A stretch of DNA of 64,000 nucleotides from Haliclona indistincta (lineage: Eukaryota; Porifera; Demospongiae; Haplosclerida; Chalinidae), in the NCBI GenBank assembly GCA_964017065.1, contig OZ024785.1:9317086-9381085 (forward strand), given 5' to 3'. Below are positions 33,471 to 45,920 of the stretch, in pieces. A model generated the notes under the pieces. The model was not told the DNA's origin. It searched no databases and saw only the letters and a program-made list of their open reading frames with translations. The position numbers and the translations under genes were made by a program. Every line of letters starts with the position of its first letter. Position 1 is the first letter of the stretch.

Positions 33471-34253
33471 TCACAGGCATGTCAGACACAAAGGCTCCTC
33501 TATTTCACCAATAGACCGATGAAATTTAAGCATTTTAGCTCTGAAATCAGGCTGATCAAGAAGAGCAACTTCTGAATAAACCAATTGTCTTTCCCGACTC
33601 TCTTGCAAATTTTGTAGTCTAGTATTTCTTAATGTCATATCCTCAGCACTGCGTCGCTCGTGTTCTTGAACCCTCATGCGTTGGAGCCTTTCTTCTCTTT
33701 GCTCACTAGTTTCAGCAGCACGTCGTTCCTGTTCTTGGTCCCTCATGTGTTGGAGCCTGTGTTCTCTTTGCTCACTAGTTTCAGCAGCACGTCGTTCCTG
33801 TCCTTGGTCCCTCATGTGTTGGAACCTGTGTTCTCTTTGCTCACTAGTTTCAGCAGCACGTCGTTCCTGTCATTGGTCCCTCATGTGTTGGAGCCTATCT
33901 TCTCTTTGCTCACTAGTTTCAGCAGCACGTCGTTCCTGTTCTTGGTCCCTCATGTGTTGGAGCCTGTGTTTTCTTTGCTCACTAGTCTCAGCAGCACGTC
34001 GTTCGTGTTCATGGTCCCTCATGCGCTTTAGCCTATTCTTTCTACGTTCATCGGTCTCAGCAGTACGTAGCTCATGCTGTTGTAGTTCTTCTTCTCTTTG
34101 TTGAGCAGTACGCTCAGCACGACGCGCCTTATCACGAACTCTTCGCTTACTCAATCGCAGCTCTTTTTCTTCCGCGATTTCAGCAGGTCGGCGAGCTCTT
34201 TCACGTATTCTTCTCTTTAGCAGTTGCTCTTCCTTCTTGGATGCCATATTCAC
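33471..34253 (-). pseudogene. Helitron-like N-terminal fragment with 23-residue repeats
   Basis: A start codon at 34253 opens a highly charged protein (KKEEQLLKRRIRERARR). About six 23-residue repeats follow (ERRAAETSEQREHRLQHMRD), then a C-terminal piece FRAKMLKFHRSIGEIEE and PLCLTCL before the stop. Arg/Glu-rich repeats followed by a KxxFHxxI..C..C segment occur at the N-terminus of Helitron Rep/helicase proteins, so I read this as a Helitron relic. A TGA interrupts one repeat near 33871. No Rep or helicase domain follows. A host coiled-coil protein is the alternative. Confidence 0.5.
33665..34080 (-). repeat. 69-bp coding tandem repeat
   Basis: About six in-frame 69-bp units encode the 23-residue ERRAAETSEQRE repeats of the surrounding ORF. 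Units differ at only a few bases, which implies recent homogenisation. Confidence 0.85.
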
Positions 34254-34457
34254 GCTCTTTGTTCATCAGAGAACACTATCTGGCTAAAGCAACCCAATAC
34301 ACGTGGTATTACGGATGTAAATTCAAAAAGTCCAATGAACTAGAACGAGGGGGCATTTACGGAATGACGTACGCATACATAGATTTATACATTTATACAT
34401 TGATAGCTCGCGGGGGACGTCATTCGATCCATGTGGGGCTCGCTCAGGCTCGCCCCA

Positions 34458-36393
34458 ATAAAAACATTTTAACAAAAATGAAAGAGATTTAGGGTTGGTA
34501 CATGTATAGAAAAAGTATGGAAACAAGATTGTGAATAGGTAAGTGAACAAGATTTAAATAAAAATGATTGTAACAATAGCAGTGTAATGCTACCTCCCTA
34601 TTAAATTAACCACAACTATCGAAAGCAGTTAATTTAGGGAGGTAGCATTACACTGCTATTGCTACAATCATTTTTATTTAAATCTTGTTCACTTACCTAT
34701 TCACAATCTTGTTTCCATACTTTTTCTATACATGTACCAACCCTAAATCTCTTTCATTTTTACCCATGCGCAGTATGCGCTAGGGTTAAGGGTTATTACC
34801 CGTGCGCAGTATGCGCTAGGGTTATGCATTTGTGTCCGTCTATATTTACCCGTGCGCAGTATGCGCTAGGGTTATGCGTTTGTGTCCGTCTATATGTGTG
34901 TGTGTGTGGACAAAAAACACGCTTGTTTACGTCTCACCGCTCAAAATTCGCTACAAAAGTGCACTTTGTAGCTTCTTCACTGAATCTATAGTCCTATGAA
35001 GACGTTTTCTGTGCTGGCAAGCCTTGCTCGAGCGGCTAATCCATGGCTTTCTAAAGCTACGTGTCCTTGTAAGATTACTTTACGGTATTGTGGGTGTGTC
35101 ACCCTTCCTCCTATCCATATCGATGTCCTCACTCAGTCTCACATGTAACGCGTACGCCAGAGTCACTTCTTTCCAATCACCTGTTAGTGCATGTATGGTA
35201 GCTATGCTATCATCAATTTATCTGGAGCTGTCTATGGACTAGCTGTAACGCAGGGAGTGTTGCACACGGTAATGCTGGAGCAGTCGTGTTTTAGCTCTTA
35301 GCTCAGAACACATTTAGTGCATTATGGTAGCTATGCTATCTATCATCAATATTTATCTGGAGCTGTCTATGGACTAGCTGTAACGTGAGTGTTGCAGTAA
35401 TGCTGGAGTAGTCGTGTTTAGCTCTTAGCTCAGCGCACGGGTATGTGTTCATTAGAACTCTAGTTGTTAAAATGTTTTTATTACTTGTTTCTTTTCTTTT
35501 TTATTAATGACATAGTTGGCACTTATGCTGATACAGTGTACTGAGAACTATTCCAGTGACGTAGCGGTACTGCACTCGATCGACTCTGCACTGCATGCAA
35601 CAGTTACACGTACCATGCAACATTAGCTAAGCATAAGCTAGCATTCTTACTAGCCTGAACAGACAACTCCAGTGTAACAATGAGGATTTGCGCTGCTAGT
35701 GGCAGGCTGGCAGCAGCACTCGCGTTCCAAGCAATTTGTACTATGGTGCGCTTGTATTAGAATAATTACATACACGGGCGTGCGCGAGTAGGCGTTACCT
35801 AGTAACGGAGTTCAGGCAGAAAGGAGTCTGTTATGGACTGTTTTCCTGGAAATACTCGCTTCTGCTAGTGTTTTAGGCTTAAATAGAGATCAAGTGCACT
35901 GCTCACAACGACTAGCGTAGTTTCTGTGTAGGTTTTGTCTTGAATAGCTCACTCGCCACGGCGCTAGGCTGACTGAAAAAGAAGAAGAAGAAGAAGAAAG
36001 ATGAACAAACGGGTGACCACGTGAACTCTGGTTTACCACCTTAGACCTGGTTTCTTTTGCTTCTGAAGGTCTCTTTGTAATCGCACAAATCGTGCAAGGA
36101 GCTTCAGAACGTTAGATTCGCTTGAAACGCCCGTACGGCGAAGATATGGTAGTGCCGTACTTAGTGCCTCCAGGCGAGACACCATCTTGTCATGCCCATA
36201 GCAACTGCTCTTATAGTCTTTATTAGTAGACTAATTGTAAGCGCTTACCTCTTAGGATAGCTCCTAGGTAGTTAAAATACTACTGATGTTGTCAAAAGCC
36301 AAGATATACGTGAATTATTGTTTTCAGCCTAAGTGTAGCCGCCATCTTGTTTTCCGCCCAACCCTAAATATGCCACGACTACCGCGTGGCATA
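34458..36393. mobile_element. Foldback/hairpin element F1, split by another insertion
   Basis: A foldback of about 135-nt arms (34458-34757) centres on a palindrome with CTACCTCCCTATTAAATTAA. The arm resumes at 35463, after an inserted element, and runs into a body with GGCGCTAGGC and GAAGAAGAAG tracts. The end has GCCGCCATCTTG (36338-36349), CAACCCTAAA and a hairpin (36369-36393, TATGCCACG/CGTGGCATA). Copy F2 is at 43208-44432. The layout is the same as E1-E3, though the sequences differ. Confidence 0.7.
34757..35462. mobile_element. Insertion with repeated GCGCAGTATGCGC hairpins
   Basis: The left part holds three imperfect repeats of ACCCGTGCGCAGTATGCGC followed by TAGGGTTA, each able to form a hairpin, then a TG run. 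The rest shares a diverged copy with 52923-53283. The interrupted F1 arm gives its limits. A short direct duplication (TGGTAGCTATGCTATC, near 35197 and 35325) lies inside. Confidence 0.6.
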
Positions 36394-36715
36394 ATTCATA
36401 AGCAGAGCAAAATAAATTTTGCCATATTTGTTGCAATGGTATTTATAACAGGTGTTACATGATCATGCATAGATTATTAATGATACATAGTTCAACAATG
36501 GTTATAAATATGGTCTACTGTAATTCAAGAAATTCACTTGCACTTGACTTGCGCCGCAATTGTCTTGCACTTGACTTGCGCCGCTTGTAGTCTGAAGAAT
36601 AAAAGACTCATAAAAAGTAATAATAATTATCCTTAGGACCAAGAGAAACAACAGATAATAATAATCTTCTATTATATTATTTACTATTGTTAGGACCAGC
36701 TCTGCTGTGGTTATA

Positions 36716-37196
36716 CAGTCAACCGGGGCTATTCCGACGCGTTTTGGCGTTACAGTGTTTAGTTCTCGTTTATACAGTTGTAACTTTGTTCACGAACATT
36801 GGATCGACCTGGAACTTTTACCGATCGATTCTAGCACCTATTTTTCACCTAGATCTTCAGAATTTGAATCAGTAAGTTTAACAATTTTGCCAAATCGACC
36901 TTTTTAGTTCGTGAACCTTCGCGGGGCTATTTCGACGGCTGAATTCTGGCGCCGTTTCTCGATTTCTACAGCGACGCACTTACTCGTGGCTGCTCAAGAC
37001 TAGTAGTGTTGCAAAGGAAATTGTCTGCTGAACACGTTGGTTCTTGTTTTAACCATGTGCGCGCTACCATTTTTATGCTATAAGCGAAAAGAGAAAGTAA
37101 GGCTAGCGGGGCTATTTCGACGATCGAAATCACCTTCCAATTGGATTTGTACGTGGAGTCGGAATAGCCCCGCGTCGGAATAGCCCCGGTTGACTG
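36716..37196. mobile_element. 481-bp MITE with TA target duplication
   Basis: Perfect inverted ends CAGTCAACCGGGGCTATTCC, each flanked by TA. TA duplication suggests a Tc1/mariner-type source. The interior repeats GGGGCTATTTCGACG motifs and has no transposase. Confidence 0.8.
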
Positions 37197-37351
37197 TATT
37201 TTGTTGAGCTCTTCAATAATGATACAATAAGCTATGTTTGTGGTATTGAGGTTCCACTGAAGAGCTCGAGTGTCTTCAATTACAATACTATACTGTACTT
37301 TAGACCCTATCATATACAAGCTGTTGTTTCCCTACAATGAATCACAGCCAG

Positions 37352-37562
37352 CTAGTAGTGCAATATTTTAATACTGCAGGTAACTAATGCGGTATATGTT
37401 GCACTACTCGTGAGTGATAACACAGTGACTGCGCCAGATACAAGCACAACAATCCACATAGACAAAAATAGTATAACTTGCAATACCCACGTACATGCTA
37501 TAGAGCCAGCTACTACAGCCGTTAGCAATAGTAGAAGTAGTATTGTTCCTACAGGAAGAAAT
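37352..37562 (-). CDS. Exon-like fragment coding for a hydrophobic multi-span peptide
   Basis: After a pyrimidine-rich acceptor (TTATTTCTTCCTGTAG) the frame reads GTILLLLLLTAVVAGSIAC, then WVLQVILFLSMWIVVLVSGA, then a short hydrophilic end and stop. Two to three membrane spans are likely. It abuts the hairpin end of element F3 (37580), so upstream exons may be beyond it or lost. I do not recognise the family; a chance open frame is possible. Confidence 0.3.
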
Positions 37563-37579
37563 AACTGCAATTAGAGTAT

Positions 37580-39485
37580 TATCATTGCCGATCGGCAATG
37601 ATATGTAGGGATGACCTCGAACTAAGATGGCGGCTACTCATGTGTGAAAATGAGTTTTCGCACATATCTCTACTGTTATACATTTCTACTGCATTTTAAC
37701 TATCTCTGAGGGAATCTGAAGTGCGAGCGCTTGTAGGAAGTCTATGAAAGTCACCGGGACTGCTTGCTTGACGACGAAAATCAAGATGGCGATTCTCAGA
37801 GAGCCGTTGCTAGATCTTCGCCGTTTTAGCGTTTCTCGAGAGTCCAGACACCTAGGATTGATCAGACGGTTGTTCTGAGCATGAAAATACCTTTGGTGAA
37901 GCTGGCAGACGTTTCTAAAGTGGTAAACTGAAATCGCCGCCCACGCGAATTGTTCATCTTTCTTCTTTCTTCTTCTTCTTCTTTCTTCTTTCGGTAAGCC
38001 TAGCGCTGTCCTGAGTTAACGAATGACTACCAAACCTGCACCATCGCACGTGTATATATCTGGGGTAGTGCACTTACTTTTTAAATAGGCATCAAACACT
38101 ACCAGAAGCGAGTAATCCTTGAAAAACATGGTTTTTGGGCCGTTTTGGACTGAAGATGCCATTAAATGATTAACCCTCTTGTCGCTCGTATCATTAACTC
38201 CGCCCACATCAGTTTTGCAGCCATCTCGATCGATACTAGCTGCGTTTTGTCTCTGCTCTGGACGCTTCAGCGCGCAAGCCAGAGGTATGAAATTTGTCTA
38301 GAGCAGTACTATACCCTAAGTAACATTGATCTGTTCGTTAAAGCTTCAGATGGCGGGTTAAAAGTGACATACCCAGACGTGAACGATTCAGTTACCGGCA
38401 GCAACTGGGATTCTACGCACAGTAAGGTTCATACACCACGCAGCGTAAGTTGTAAAGGACTAGAAGCCTCTGTGAGTGTGATATTGACATCAACAAGGTT
38501 CTACTAGGCGTGCTTCTACTATTAGGCTTGCAGCATCATGAGTAAATTGTCAGTATATTAGTCTCTTCCTTCATCCATTACTGTACTCATGTTGTCAAAT
38601 CATACCTGGACTTGATATTTTGCTATCTGCGTCCTTAACCTCTTTACTATTTTAAACCTTTCAATGAATGATTGGTAATATTAAACATTATTTTAAACTA
38701 CACTCCTTATACTCTCCAGACCCTGTGCACGTTCACATCTGCTAGACTAGTAACTGCTGCTCACAGAGTTGTCAAAATGAAATAACATCTATCATAGAAT
38801 ACAACTAATAAGTTCAAACTGATAGTGATCAAAAAAGTAACAGGAACAAGTAAAGTAAAAAAGCTTTAATAAAAAACTGAAAAGTGTAGGGATGACTCTT
38901 AAAAAAGGAAAGGAACAAGATGGGATGATGCTTGCAAAAGTAAAGGAACAAGATGGAATAATGCTAAGCTTGCAAATGTAAAAGTCCCAAGTATCCCTAC
39001 ATCAGCGGCTTAAAGGAGGACGCAGTCCGATGGAGTAATTGACGGTTGTAAATAACTAGAGGTATATGTGTTTAGGAGGACGCAGTCCGATGAAGTAGTT
39101 GACAGTTGTAAATAACTAGAGGTATCTGTGTTTGGAGGACGCAGTCCGATGAAGTAATTGACGGTTGTAAATAACTAGAGGTATCTGTGTTTAGGAGGAC
39201 GCAGTCCGATGAAGTAGTTGACAGTTGTAAATAAGCTGCAGGTAGCTGAGTTTGGAGGACGCAGTCCGATGAAGTAATCGACGATTGTAAAGGTATAGGA
39301 AGAGGATTCCGTATTTGTCAGTTGCGTCGCAGCAAGCCGCTGATGTAGGGATACTTGGGACTTTTACATTTGCAAGCTTAGCATTATTCCATCTTGTTCC
39401 TTTACTTTTGCAAGCATCATCCCATCTTGTTCCTTTCCTTTTTTAAGAGTCATCCCTACACTTTTCAGTTTTTTTATTAAAGCTT
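37580..39485. mobile_element. Foldback/hairpin element F3
   Basis: The hairpin end is a perfect 24-nt palindrome (37580-37603, TATCATTGCCGA and its mirror), followed by TGTAGGGATGACC and AAGATGGCGGC (37624-37634). The body has CTTCTTC tracts and a GCCTAGCGC motif. The far end is a foldback with about 140-nt arms (about 38870-39010 and 39330-39485) around a tandem array. It is a third family with the same architecture. Confidence 0.65.
39010..39300 (+). repeat. 60-bp tandem repeat in the loop of a foldback
   Basis: Five units begin GGAGGACGCAGTCCGATG and end AACTAGAGGTATCTGTGTTT. Each holds a small GGAC-GCA-GTCC hairpin. The array lies exactly between the two arms of F3's foldback. Confidence 0.8.
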
Positions 39486-39680
39486 TTTTACTTTACTTTA
39501 GTATAGTGATATTGACCAATCAGATTGACTAGCTACTAGGGTCTATTTCACGTAGAACGGAGGTGTTCTTCATAGACACCAGGCGTTTCATTGGTTGATT
39601 TAAGCGGGAGACGGTATATTTTACTTACATACTTAGCATTGTGTATAATACAAGCAATGGAAACAACAAGTGATGAATAC

Positions 39681-39730
39681 TAGTGATAGTCTACGAGTTG
39701 ACACAGTCTAGCTATATAGACTATCACTAT
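39681..39730. repeat. Small palindrome
   Basis: TAGTGATAGTCTA and TATAGACTATCACTA form an inverted repeat with a short spacer, in the gap between F3 and the large element that begins near 39854. No coding sequence here. Confidence 0.45.
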
Positions 39731-40639
39731 CTGAAGTGACTATCATAGACGGTCTTGGAGTGTCTTCCTTGGAATTCCAGTCTGTCTGGCTTGCTCGACT
39801 TGCAGGTCCGCAGCACGCGGATCGCCAAACGGGAGCGTTCCCCCAGGGGGATAGACCAAGTTCACCCAATCCGAAGTGCAGTCACGTGATAATTTTAACT
39901 CTTTTACACAACCAAAAATATCCAGCAATGTTTCTGTATCGATACCGCACATGTCTGTTATTAGCCTGATTTCAGTATTGAAACAATAATGTAGTTGACT
40001 GGTACATCCGCGTATCAGTATGTCCATAATATTTCATCCATGTTACAGGCAAACAGCCCTGTACGGCGGTTGATAACGATCATACGGTTGATGGGCTTGA
40101 AACTATCAATGGTGTTTCAAAGATGAACTTGCCATGAAACATTATTGTAGATCTACAAATATGGCGACAGGTCAGTGGCTGTCTACACGGAAGTAAGTCA
40201 GTTAAGCTGATCATAAAGCTTGTACTAACACACACATTGCCTTACTTATTACAGGCGACCTTGGACTAAGACTGCAGAAAGTGCTAGTAGCGATTGGTAA
40301 GCATGATTACTGCTAAAAGTGTTGGCAATAATTATTAAAATTAATTCATAGTAACAGTGAAAAAATTATAGTTATAAGCAGGTAAGCAGCATGTATATAG
40401 GTGCCAGAATAACAATATAAGTTTTGTGCTTGTGAGATGTAGCATTTTGTAAACACACACTCCAAGCTGATCACTGATACTTTTTGCTTATAATTATAGT
40501 GACAGAGAATGCTATGAACACACATATTGTTGGTGTGCGCTCAAGCAAGGAAAGACCTCGTATATAAGCCATTGAAAGCGCTGAGAAGAACGTGCTACTC
40601 ATAATATGATGCAAAATATTTTTGTAACAGCAGAAATAC

Positions 40640-42365
40640 GTAATTAAATGTTATTCTGATGACACCAAAGTTGTACCTTATTACAGTTCATGTTCTCCTG
40701 ATTATGTACATTAATAGACTGACAAGGACATTGCATCGGACTCTGTCGCTCAGCTTAGAACAAAAAAATTCACGAAACAAATTGAGAATATCAAAACAAG
40801 GACCTCGGAAAACAAGAAAATCGAGGCAAGAAAAAAATGTGGGTTGAAAGAAAGCACCAATTATTTACTGTCACTTCCATGTGACTTGTACAGGTTAGTT
40901 AATTATAGTATGTTGACAAATAAGAACAAATCATGCACATGTATTAGGTCGACTCCTGTTGAGACTCTTCACACGATCCTTTTGGGTCCGTGTAAGCATC
41001 TTCTTCATATGCTCATGTCTTCTCTTTCTGCTGAAGATAAGAAAAAAACTTCATGCTCATTTGCAAGCGTTCCCCTTGTCAGGAATTGATGAAAAGGTCT
41101 TGGGGAATCTCACCAGAAATTATCGCTCATTTGTTGGCCGAGATTTTAAAGCATTGATGCAGGTAGTAATAATAATAATGATAATTATTATGTATGATTT
41201 CTTCAGGTGGCAATCTTGTTTAGGACTATCTCAATGATGAGCAGTTCCAAGTTTGGTTTTGCCTTTCTAAGGTTATTATACATTTTTGTGCTAAGAATGC
41301 TTCGTAATACTTGTGTAAAGGTATTTCAAATTGCCTACATCACTCCCTTTTCTACCAAGAACAAAGATAGCTGTCATAGTGTTTGTGTTGAATTTGTTGA
41401 AGCAGTCAGAGTGGCTTTTCCTGACATGCTTAAAAAACCGAAAATTCACCTTCTCTTACATTTTAGTAGATAACATGATTGAGTTTGGGCCTACTTCTGC
41501 TTTTAACACTGAAAGGTAAGATAAATGCATGATGTATAACTGTTATGATGCACATCTTATGACTGTAGATGTGAGGCATTGTTTGGTAATTGTCAATCAC
41601 CAAGCAAGGACATTGCGAATTGTTTCGAAGTGCTAGAACACCTTCGTTTTCTTGGCGATGGTGGGTCGCTGGATGGTAAACAAGGTAACTTAATGTTCTC
41701 GAGCATAATATAATAGTGCTTGTATAGTAGTGGAGCAGGATTACAGGAGCTATACTCACAAAGTGCTGTTCAACACTTGTACACAGTATCCCTCTTAGAA
41801 CCCTTCACCACGACAAAAATATATTTCAACCAGGTTCACTACGTCTATTGAAGGTAATATTGATGCACAGAGAAAATAATAATTATAATTAATTTAAGCA
41901 ATATTCTTATGTAGCATACTCGACAAATGGTGCTTGGAGAAGTGAGTGTTGTGGCAAAAGGTGTATCAACTGATTATAGCTGGTCTGTGTTCCGCTTCCA
42001 TGCTGTTTCTACCGGAACATGTACCATTGAGTGCTCTTGTTTTTGTGTATGGTGGAGTGATGATGCAGGTTGGTCAAATGGCTCACAACGGTTCTTTCAT
42101 CAAATTAGAAGAGGGCACTGAGGTTTGTTACATCATGAAGGTTTTATTATTATTATTCTAGATTTTATCTTGATTAGGTGATGTATGGAATGTTTGTACT
42201 TGGTTTAAAGTACAAGAACGACAAGGTGTGTTTGGTACAGCAGATGGAGGGTATGGCAGGTGTAGTAAACAATCTAGACTGTCCTTTATATTCGATCACC
42301 ACTAACTTCAAGCTGATGCCATCTACCTCAGTTAAAGGAGAAGTATTCTTTTGTACATCAGTGTG
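40640..42365 (+). pseudogene. Transposase-like gene with KIHLLLHF...FGPTSAFNTER motif, multi-exon
   Basis: Exon-like blocks read in order: PVETLHTILLGPCKHLLHML; LQAFPLSGIDEKVLGNLTRN followed by YRSFVGRDFKALMQ; KVFQIAYITP; KPKIHLLLHFSR; then DNMIEFGPTSAFNTERCEAL and SPSKDIANCFEVLEHL; HTRQMVLGEVSVVAKG; and VMYGMFVLGLKYKNDKVCLV near the end. The LH..LLG..KHLL start and KIHLLLH..FGP..FNTE..E..N motif resemble C-terminal parts of CACTA/Plavaka-type transposases. Several blocks shift frame, so it looks dead. A domesticated gene cannot be excluded. The family call is from memory of the motif. Confidence 0.5.
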
Positions 42366-42809
42366 ACGAGTCATGCGACTTTATGAACAGTGGTTCTGTC
42401 ATTGTTGAGCGGGAGGAAGTTACTTTAGACAAGCTACAATGTTCATAATAATATTTTTATTTTGAAACCAATCGCTTGTATTGTTTTAATGTTTTTTTGT
42501 GTGAATCAATAATATTTTTTTACAGTATAATATATACATGAAATTTAAATGCGTGATACAGGATAGATACAATGTTGGTTCAGACCTGATTTTACAGTAT
42601 GAAACAGGGGCGAAGCCAGATACAGTACTGATATAGTTACGGTAACAATGCTGTTAGTACAAGGCTGTTACATTCGATTACCGGAAAGTTCTGATACAAG
42701 GGATATGCTACAACGCGGTATCATAATAGATTACGTCCTTGTAAGCGTTTCTGGTCCTGTTTCTTTTGTGCCTCCTGTTCGTAAAACAATGCTACAAGTA
42801 TTATAAATA

Positions 42810-45800
42810 TTAATGCTTTATGTTTACCTTTCTTAACCTGTCTGCCTTTTTGCCAACCCTATTCCTAAACCTGCTGTCTTGCCTCTTTTTCCCTCGTTTC
42901 GATGATGTGGCGCCCTCCAGACTAGAGTAGTGCTGTGCTTTCTGTCGCAACTTCACATACTTGCGTTTCACTCTTCTTGCAGACTCAGATAGTGAGCTCG
43001 GTCGGAGTAGGAGGCCCTCAGGAGTACTTGGTAAAGTGGAGAAGTCTTTCTGCAAGGCTTGTACTTGATTCAGTAGTGCTTCAAGATTCTCATTGTCATC
43101 AGTGACATAGGTTAGTGATTCAATTCCTCTAAGTGACTCTGTGATCTTTCTTCGTAGAGTGTTAGCATTCAGTGTTCTCTATAGCAACATTACAACTACA
43201 AGTAATAAAAACATTTTAACCAAAATGCAAGAGATTTAGGGTTGGTACATTTGTCAAAAAAGAATGGAAACAAGATTTTGAAATGAAATGGATTGTAACA
43301 ATAGCAGTGTAATGTTACCTCCCTATTAAATTAACCACAACTATCGAAAGCAGTTAATTTAGGGAGATAGCATTACACTGCTATTGTTACAATCCATTTC
43401 ATTTCAAAATCTTGTTTCCATTCTTTTTTGACAAATGTACCAACCCTAAATCTCTTGCATTTTGGTTAAAATGTTTTTATTACTTGTTTATTTTCTTTTT
43501 TTTTTATGACTTAGTTGGCACTTATCATGTGCTAATACAGTGTATAAAGAGAACTAGTTCAGCTGACTGCACTGCAATGAGCCTGGCTCTTTCGACTCTG
43601 CACTGCCGCATGCATGCATGCAACACGTACCATGCAACATTAGCTAAGCTTAATCTAGCATTCTTACAAGCCTGAACAGACAAATCCAGTGTAACAGTAA
43701 AGATTTGCACGTTGTCTGCTGTGAACAACACTGCCAGCACTCGCGTTCCAAGCAATTTGTACTAAGGTGCGCTTGTATTAGAATAATTACATACACGGGC
43801 GTGCGCGAGTAGGCGTAACCTAGTAACGGAGTTCAAACAGAATGATGGAATGGAGTCTGTTATGGACCCAAAATCGCTGTTTTTCTGGAAATACTCGCTT
43901 CTGTTAGTGTTTTAGGCTTAAATAGATATCAGGTGCACTGCTCACAACGAATACTGTAGTTTCTGTATAGCTTTTGTTTCGAATAGCTCAATCGCCACGG
44001 CGCTAGGCTGGCGGGAGAAGAAGAAGAAGAAGAAAGAAGATGAACAAACGGGTGACCACGTGAACTCTGGTTTACCACCTTAGACCTGGTTTCTTTTGCT
44101 TCTAAAGGTCTCTTTGTCATCGCATAAATCGTACAAGGTGCTTCAGAACGTTAGATTCTCTTGAAAGGCCCATAAGGCGAAGATATGGTAGTGCCGTACT
44201 TAGTGCCTCGAGGCATGACGCCATCTTGTCATGCGCATGGCAACTGCCCTTATAGTCTTTATTAGTAGACTATTTGTAAGCGCTTACCTCTTAGGATAGC
44301 CCCTAGGTAGTTAAAATACTCCTGATGTCGTCAACAGCCAAGATATACGTGAATTATTGCGTTTAGCCTAAGTGTAGCCGCCATCTTGTTTTCCGCCCAA
44401 CCCTAAATATGCCACGTCTACCGCGTGGCATAATAATAATTATATACTGTTAATTTTTGTATCATTGCTTACCTGCCGCCTAGGTATCTCTTCATGTGTC
44501 ACAGTGAGATCATCAGTTGTCGACTGCAAATCTATGAGATCATCGGAGCTATTGGCAGGAGGTAGACCTACAACATCTTGAGAAAGGTACTCACTCTGTA
44601 GGTAACTTGTTGGAAGGCAATCCCATTGCCAAAGTGTCTTGTAACAGAATATTACAAAGAAGTGCTTGCACGGTATGTGATGCCTGGTCCAATCTTTACA
44701 GGAGCATGATGGTTGTGAATTGTTAAATTCTACTGTATGCACTTTGCCTGACTGACTCTTCACCTCAAACACACCATTTGTAGCATCTACTGTTGTAATG
44801 TCGTCTTCTGAAAATGCAAGTGCCTTTTGTTTTCGATCAAGACAGTGAAGAATTACTTTGCGTGGTCACCCTCTCAAATAGTTTGGTACAAAGTCGTTAT
44901 AGGACCGGTAATCAGCTGACATAGCGTAGTTTTGAAACATATACTTGATGCGCATTTCAGGTAGAAATTCTTCTACAATTAGCAATGCGACATTTGACAA
45001 TGTCAGATGCCTTCTTCTTGGCATGAACTTGTACTTCAACAGTTTGTTTTGAGCCTCTACACCGTTATTGGTATCTACTGCTGCATGGTAACTATTGTCT
45101 CTGTAGGCTCTTGCCCACCTCTGTAAAGAAAGATTAAAAAACTATATTGACATGCACATACATGTACCTGTGTGCTGACTATTGAATTATCACCTTACTA
45201 CACCCAAAAATGCTCTTACTAGAGAGTGCGTCTTTTAAATCAGTTTTTCAAAAAATATGTATCTTTGCCTGACACCCAATTTTACGTGTGCCCTGTAGTC
45301 GTAGCCTCTTTTGTGTGGAGGCATGTGAGTACTAATTTGGACCATGTTGACAGTCCATTACTCTTTCCTCTTCTACAGAGAACGGAATCCCATCAAACGA
45401 CACCTCTCTCATCCCTTCTTTCTTCATCCAATACAACCGCACTACAGAGTTGTGGTTTGGCGCCGGTGAATCACTTGATACCTATTCAAAGAAAGCCAGC
45501 AAAGCAATGGAATCATGAACATGTTTATTATTATTAATATAGTGTTTAATTCATTATTATTAGTAATAAAATATTACTAACGTTGTCGTCTTCTCTCCTA
45601 ATCTTCTCCTCCTTGTTCTGAATTTGCTCACTGGTGTTCTCATCAGGTGACGTGATGGTAGTAGATTGAGCTGGTCTTCGTGATCGCCGTGTGCCATACG
45701 TAGTTACTGTACCAAGCTTGTGCTTTTCTAGGAGCGTGTCTATGTCCTCTACCAGTCCCTCGTAGTACAATCCACGGGCGTCGAGACTGGTAGTCCAGTT

Positions 45801-45920
45801 TGGTGTAGCACTAGAGGTACATGTAGCCATGGCTTGGTGCTTATTCGCTAACTTATTATTGTCAACAAAACTATCACATCCACAGCTGTAGCTGGTTTCG
45901 CGCTCCCGCCAAATTTTCAA
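42810..45920 (-). pseudogene. SWIM zinc-finger transposase-like gene (MULE-like)
   Basis: Read right to left: a start-proximal exon (45546-45920, YEGLVEDIDTLLEKHKLGTV, then a charged tail); a piece with EVSFDGIPFSVEEERVMDCQ (about 45330-45450) that then stops; a long block (about 44440-45120) with NNGVEAQNKLLKYKFMPRRR and NVALLIVEEFLPE, then the SWIM motif CSCKDWTRHHIPCKH; and a basic C-terminal exon (42810-43055, ARRVKRKYVKLRQK). CxC..CxH SWIM fingers at the C-terminus are typical of Mutator-like transposases. A stop interrupts the long block near 44870, and the catalytic middle is not visible. F2 lies in the gap between the last exons. Confidence 0.55.
43208..44432. mobile_element. Foldback/hairpin element F2
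   Basis: This is an uninterrupted copy of F1. Foldback 43208-43478, body with GGCGCTAGGC and GAAGAAGAAG tracts, GCCGCCATCTTG (44377-44388), and end hairpin 44408-44432. It shows that F1's foldback and body are one element. Confidence 0.75.

Noticed and set aside
33660..34104. Long plus-strand open frames rich in Ser/Leu/Cys over the 69-bp repeat
   Set aside because: They are reverse readings of the Arg/Glu-rich repeat on the minus strand; the minus frame has the start codon and a sensible composition.
39010..39300. Hammerhead or similar self-cleaving ribozyme repeat
   Set aside because: CCGATGAAG recalls CTGATGA, but no GAAA strand or three-stem layout could be drawn within a unit or dimer.
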